Source of the DNA: Faecalibacterium prausnitzii
GTDB lineage: Bacteria > Bacillota > Clostridia > Oscillospirales > Ruminococcaceae
Length of the DNA: 6,034 nt
NCBI GenBank assembly: GCA_002313795.1
Contig: DCCL01000240.1
Span: 1-6,034, forward strand
Direction of reading: 5' to 3'
The position numbers were made by a program, and so were the translations under genes. Within the stretch, counting starts at the first letter, position 1. Each line of letters opens with the position of its first letter. Positions 5,679-6,034 of this stretch are shown in pieces. A model generated the notes under the pieces. It did no database searches and had not been told where the DNA came from. It saw only the letters and a program-made list of their open reading frames with translations.

Positions 5679-6034
5679 GAATACCCAGAGCGTTCTGGAA
5701 CGCACGGCTGCGGACCAGTGGAAAGTGCTGCCCTCGGGGCTGACCGTTCTCGTCCGTCCCATGCCGGGCTATTCTGGCACCCATGTCATCTACGCCACCC
5801 GTTTCGGTTCCATCGACCGGGATTTCCGGCTGGGAGAGCAGGAAGTGCATCTGCCTGCCGGTGTGGCTCACTTTCTGGAACATAAGATGTTCGAGGATGA
5901 GGACGGCGACGCCTTTGCAAAGTTTGCCAAGACTGGCGCCAACGCCAACGCTTTTACCTCCTTTGACCGCACCTGCTACCTCTTTACAGCTACCGACCAG
6001 CTGGACGAGAGTCTGGATGTGCTGCTGGGTATGG
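5671..6034 (+). CDS. yfmH: M16-family zinc peptidase, YmfH type (EF-P 5-aminopentanol modification-associated YfmH), 3'-truncated by window edge
   Basis: This is the catalytic partner of the preceding protein. Only the first 121 residues are in the window. The M16 zinc motif HFLEH is complete at residues 67-71 (zinc His67 and His71, catalytic Glu70), followed by KMFE and GANANAFTSFDRTCY (89-103), both typical of M16 N-terminal domains. The third zinc ligand, a Glu usually some 75 residues further on, lies beyond the window edge. The ATG at 5671 is preceded by a perfect AGGAGG (5656-5661) with 9 bases between, and lies inside the end of the upstream gene (ATGGCTGA overlap). No signal peptide is visible. 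Together the two genes resemble two-subunit M16 peptidases in which one chain supplies HxxEH and the other the R/Y pair. Confidence 0.92.
   Translation, partial: MAENTQSVLERTAADQWKVLPSGLTVLVRPMPGYSGTHVIYATRFGSIDRDFRLGEQEVHLPAGVAHFLEHKMFEDEDGDAFAKFAKTGANANAFTSFDRTCYLFTATDQLDESLDVLLGM

Noticed and set aside
4248..5762. 504-codon open frame on the minus strand, longer than the M16 gene opposite it
   Set aside because: It is the mirror of a GC-rich gene with clear M16 family motifs. Its translation has no recognisable domain, and it also runs across two gene ends. Long antisense frames are expected with this codon use.

Overview
The window is GC-rich, densely coding DNA with every gene on the + strand, short intergenic gaps and AGGAGG-type ribosome binding sites. 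Gene content (hom-thrB-lysC plus a YmfF/YmfH M16 pair) and composition fit a GC-rich anaerobic Firmicute of the Ruminococcaceae/Oscillospiraceae, with Faecalibacterium or a close relative as the best guess. That assignment is inferred from style and protein flavour, not from a marker gene.

Region 1 (1-3433) is an aspartate-family amino acid operon. It holds homoserine dehydrogenase (hom, missing its first few dozen codons), homoserine kinase (thrB) and a complete aspartate kinase (lysC) with two ACT domains. LysC makes aspartyl phosphate, Hom makes homoserine, and ThrB phosphorylates homoserine for threonine synthesis. The operon ends in a strong intrinsic terminator. Inside lysC there is an 8-base perfect Shine-Dalgarno sequence just before the ACT half. 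It sits where Gram-positive class II aspartokinases start their separate beta subunit. The C-terminal ACT-like domain of Hom looks eroded.

Region 2 (3434-3547) is a compact control region. It has a near-consensus sigma-A type promoter (TTTACA, 17 bp, TATAAT), a second TATAAT 7 bp downstream, and a perfect 7-bp inverted repeat that bridges the -35 and -10 boxes and looks like an operator.

Region 3 (3548-6034) is a second operon. It starts with a membrane-anchored protein of the VanY/M15B D-Ala-D-Ala carboxypeptidase family that has lost the first zinc-ligand histidine (now Tyr185) and contains only one histidine in total, so it is probably a pseudoenzyme. Next is an M16 metallopeptidase homologue without the zinc motif (YmfF type, TTG start). 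An 8-base overlap leads into its HxxEH-containing partner (YmfH type), which runs off the window. The two M16 proteins have complementary half-sites and probably act as a heterodimer. In Bacillus the equivalent genes are associated with 5-aminopentanol modification of elongation factor P.

The most interesting points are the degenerate carboxypeptidase leading an operon with a split M16 peptidase, the operator-like palindrome in their promoter, and the internal start in lysC. I see no mobile element, CRISPR array, RNA gene or clear sign of horizontal transfer.
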